Source: Bacteroidota bacterium
Lineage (GTDB): Bacteria > Bacteroidota > Ignavibacteria > Ignavibacteriales > Ignavibacteriaceae
Assembly: GCA_023406915.1 (NCBI GenBank)
Contig: JAEXTR010000230.1
Coordinates: forward strand, 1-17,762
Direction of reading: 5' to 3'
Length of the DNA: 17,762 bases
Position 1 is the first letter of the stretch. Every line of letters begins with the position of its first letter. The notes beneath the pieces are model-generated. The model was not told the DNA's origin and made no database searches. It worked only from the letters and a program-made list of their open reading frames with translations. Position numbers and translations under genes: made by a program. This document shows positions 16,401-17,762 of the stretch, piece by piece.

Positions 16401-17282
16401 TTTCAGGGTATTGAGAATCAGATCATTCTCTATGCTCAGATCCTGACGGATCATGCGGATGGTGTCAACTTCTGACTCTTTAATCTTTTCAATTTCATCG
16501 TCACCAATGATGCTCTCACGCTGCAGGAAAATTTCACCGGTAGCCATATCAAATACATCAGCAGCGGCGATTCTCCCCTTCAGGGTCTCAACATCAACAT
16601 CCTTCACAGATACTTCTTCGTAGATATCGAAGAGTGAGAGGATTTCTTCATCTGTCTGGTAGCCGAGGGCGCGGAGGAGTGTCGTTGCCGGGAATTTCTT
16701 CTTCCGGTCAATGTACACATAAAGCACAAAATTAATATCGGTTGCAAACTCAACCCATGAACCCTTCAGAGGGATAATACGGGCGGAATAGAGAGAGGTG
16801 CCGTTTGGATGGAGAGAATGTGAGAAGGCAACACCGGGGCTGCGGTGCAGCTGGGTAACAACAACGCGCTCAGCACCATTGATGATGAAGGTTGCCTGTT
16901 CTGTCATAAACGGCAGATTTCCGAGGTACACATCTGACTGGTCAGTGCTTTGAATAAACTCACCGGTGACCGGGTCTTTGGCTGAAAGACGGAGTTTCGC
17001 CTTCAGAGGAGCCGCATAGGTCAGACCTTTTTCAAGGCATTCGGTGATCGAATAGCGCGGACGGTCAATTGCATACTCGAGGAAGTCGAGACGATAATTC
17101 TCTTTATTATCGAAAATCGGAAAATTTACAGTAAAGACCTGCTGAAGCCCCTTATTTTCACGCTGGGCAGGGGGAATATTAAGCTGGAGAAAGTCTTCAA
17201 AAGATGCTTTTTGTACATCTAACAGGTCGGGGATATCAAGGACCGGGTTAATCCGGCTGAATGAATGTCTGATTGTATTCAC
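13488..17282 (-). CDS. rpoB: DNA-directed RNA polymerase subunit beta (GTG start)
   Basis: RpoB is the second large catalytic subunit of RNA polymerase and the rifampicin target. Two GTG codons are candidates, 17288 and 17282. I choose 17282 (1264 aa, starting NTIRHSFSRINP) because AGAGAGG lies five bases before it, while for 17288 the purine run touches the start. The rifampicin region LSQFMDQTNPLSELTHKRRM is intact. In numbering from 17288, Asp459, His469 and Ser474 match E. coli Asp516, His526 and Ser531, so rifampicin sensitivity is expected. The motif VGDKMAGRHGNKG carries Lys1035 and Lys1043, equivalent to E. coli Lys1065 and Lys1073. A Lys/Glu-rich stretch (SRRKKDSEGKKEEKKK) marks a lineage-variable loop. 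TAA stop, 34 bases before rpoC. Confidence 0.97.
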   Translation of the reverse strand: MNTIRHSFSRINPVLDIPDLLDVQKASFEDFLQLNIPPAQRENKGLQQVFTVNFPIFDNKENYRLDFLEYAIDRPRYSITECLEKGLTYAAPLKAKLRLSAKDPVTGEFIQSTDQSDVYLGNLPFMTEQATFIINGAERVVVTQLHRSPGVAFSHSLHPNGTSLYSARIIPLKGSWVEFATDINFVLYVYIDRKKKFPATTLLRALGYQTDEEILSLFDIYEEVSVKDVDVETLKGRIAAADVFDMATGEIFLQRESIIGDDEIEKIKESEVDTIRMIRQDLSIENDLILNTLKKDISHTKEEALFSIYRQLRTGEAPDLESASGLLEKLFFNDKRYDLGEVGRHRMNNKLNLDMPETVTILTAEDIIEIIKYMIRMREGLEAFDDIDHLGNRRVRTVGEQLQQQFNTGIARMSRTIKERMNMREETFTPTDLVNARTISSVINAFFGTNQLSQFMDQTNPLSELTHKRRMSALGPGGLTRERAGFEVRDVHYTHYGRLCPIETPEGPNIGLISSLTIYSRINRYGFLETPYRVVSDGRVTNEVIYLTAEQEDQFTIAQANAPLTEKGQFVNERVKSRFKGEFPIVHPDQVQYMDVAPAQIVSAAAALIPFLEHDDANRALMGSNMQRQAVPLLQPEAPIVGTGLEGKVARDTRAIIVAEADGEVEYVDANKIVVNYDIDTNSFEVLTSLTDIKHREYRLIKFSGTNQETCINQKPIVKVGQKVKKGDVLADGFATDGGELALGRNVLVAFMPWRGYNFEDAIILSERLVSKDVFTSIHIEEFELQVRETKRGDEELTREIPNVSEEAVKNLDEHGIIRLGAEVKEGDILIGKITPKGETDPTPEEKLLRAIFGDKAGDVKDASLRATPGLKGTVIKTRLFSRRKKDSEGKKEEKKKTELLDRMNREKTEKLYERFAGKLKAICVGQTTTGIKIAESGGQFAIKSGAVIKESAFDAIENVAKLDFSHDWFADKDRNRMVTVLYKNFHAASISIDEEYKREKNKLQSGDELPPGIVQLAKVYVAKKRKASVGDKMAGRHGNKGVVAKVVPVEDMPFLPNGTPIDIILNPLGVPSRMNLGQLYETALGWAGKILGCKFSTPVFDGAEVTDVESWLDKAGLPSGCKTELYDGRSGEKFHQKVTCGYIYMLKLSHLVDDKIHARSIGPYSLITQQPLGGKAQFGGQRFGEMEVWALEAYGASHILQEILTVKSDDVTGRSKVYEAIVKGENIPEPNVPEAFSVLIKELQGLGLDIAIDGEQIGEKSPR

Positions 17283-17304
17283 TGACACCTCTCTAAAAGT
17301 TATT

Positions 17305-17328
17305 TATGCCTGTTTTGGACCGGGCATA
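17305..17328 (-). repeat. short inverted repeat in the rpoB leader
   Basis: TATGCC and GGCATA form a six-base inverted repeat around a 12-base loop, between the terminator-like hairpin and the rpoB start. It could fold in the leader or be an operator, but the stem is short and chance cannot be excluded. Confidence 0.3.
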
Positions 17329-17329
17329 C

Positions 17330-17374
17330 AAAAAATAAAAAGCGATAAGACGGATTTTCCGCTTATCACTTTTT
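17330..17374 (-). terminator. intrinsic terminator or attenuator between rplL and rpoB
   Basis: The arm AAAAAGTGATAAG (17362-17374) pairs with CTTATCGCTTTTT (17337-17349) with one G-U wobble. An inner CGGA/TCCG stem closes on a three-base loop, and TTTTTATTTTTT follows on the minus strand. It lies about 36 bases after the rplL stop. In E. coli a partial terminator in the same place lowers rpoBC expression relative to L7/L12, so the same role is likely here. Confidence 0.85.
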
Positions 17375-17410
17375 ATTCACAATGCGTATTCAGGAGAAAA
17401 AGGAAAGAAA

Positions 17411-17762
17411 TTACTTAAGCTCGACAGATGCGCCTGCTTCTTCGAGTTCTTTCTTAATTTTCTCGGCTTCGTCTTTGCTAACGCCTTCTTTAACAACTTT
17501 CGGAGCGCCGTCAACGAGGTCTTTGGCTTCTTTCAGGCCTAAACCGGTGTGCGCACGAACAACTTTAATAACATTGATCTTCTTTTCGCCACCATTGGTC
17601 AGCACAACATTGAATTCGGTCTGTTCTTCAACAGGAGCAGCGGCTGCTGCTGCTACTGGTGCGCCCATCATAATTGGGGCAGCAGCGGTAACACCAAAAG
17701 CGTCTTCTAAAGCGGTTTTCAGTTCAGCGGCTTCAAGAAGGGTTAACCCTTTAATCTCTTCA
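17411..17762 (-). CDS. rplL: 50S ribosomal protein L7/L12, 5' end missing (runs off window)
   Basis: L7/L12 forms the flexible stalk that recruits translational GTPases such as EF-Tu and EF-G. The visible part starts in frame at the window edge with EEIKGLTLLEAAELKTALED, the N-terminal dimerisation/L10-binding helices. The hinge TAAAPIMMGAPVAAAAAAP follows, then the C-terminal domain with EFNVVL, KINVIKVVRAHTGLGLKEAK and GAPKVVKEGVSKDEAEKIK. Internal Met codons in the hinge could be mistaken for the start, but the frame clearly continues upstream and the N-terminal helices are part of the protein; only about the first ten residues are missing. Stop is TAA. Being upstream of rpoB, it is the last gene of the L10/L12 pair, with rplJ expected just outside. 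Confidence 0.96.
   Translation of the reverse strand, partial: EEIKGLTLLEAAELKTALEDAFGVTAAAPIMMGAPVAAAAAAPVEEQTEFNVVLTNGGEKKINVIKVVRAHTGLGLKEAKDLVDGAPKVVKEGVSKDEAEKIKKELEEAGASVELK

Overview
This window is a bacterial housekeeping locus with all genes on the minus strand. Read in the direction of transcription (from 17762 down to 1) the order is rplL (partial, cut by the window edge), rpoB, rpoC, rpsL, rpsG, fusA, tuf, rpsJ, rplC, rplD, rplW, rplB, rpsS, rplV, rpsC, rplP, rpmC and rpsQ (partial, cut at base 1). This is the end of the rpoBC cluster, followed by the str operon, followed by the S10 operon. I see no mobile element, CRISPR array, tRNA, rRNA or accessory cassette, and no gene-free stretch longer than about 150 bases.

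The likely host belongs to the Bacteroidota/Chlorobiota/Ignavibacteria assemblage; I lean towards Ignavibacteria or Chlorobi. The L2 sequence has the HPMGGG form and reads like recalled Chlorobi L2, and L3, S17 and RpoB also resemble that group. Several genes have clear Shine-Dalgarno sequences (GGAG before rpsC, rplC, rpsJ and tuf; GAGGAG before rpoC). The only good promoter is a classical TTGACA-17-TATATT rather than the Bacteroidia type. This placement is from memory of the families, not from a search.

Transcription layout: a strong terminator-like hairpin sits between rplL and rpoB. A second hairpin follows rpoC, and directly after it a consensus sigma-70 promoter drives rpsL-rpsG-fusA-tuf. 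A third terminator-like hairpin lies between tuf and rpsJ, with no room for a promoter after it, so the S10 operon is reached by readthrough, by attenuation control, or from a promoter inside tuf. From rpsJ to rpsQ the genes are tightly packed, with gaps of 1 to 22 bases or a 1-base overlap.

The genes supply the two catalytic subunits of RNA polymerase, the two main GTPases of elongation (EF-Tu and EF-G), and proteins of both ribosomal subunits. The antibiotic-target residues that can be read (rifampicin region of RpoB, K43/K88 of S12) are wild type.

The one real anomaly is in rplP (L16). The gene is complete in length and frame but carries an in-frame TAG at codon 76, between the well-conserved FPDKPV and KPLETRMGKGKG segments. 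TAG is used as an ordinary stop at the end of rplB, rplC, rpsG and rpsL, and two of those genes are in frame with the next gene, so wholesale TAG recoding is very unlikely. A sequencing or assembly error, strain variation, or amber suppression are the candidate explanations. I do not see an undescribed multi-gene system here.
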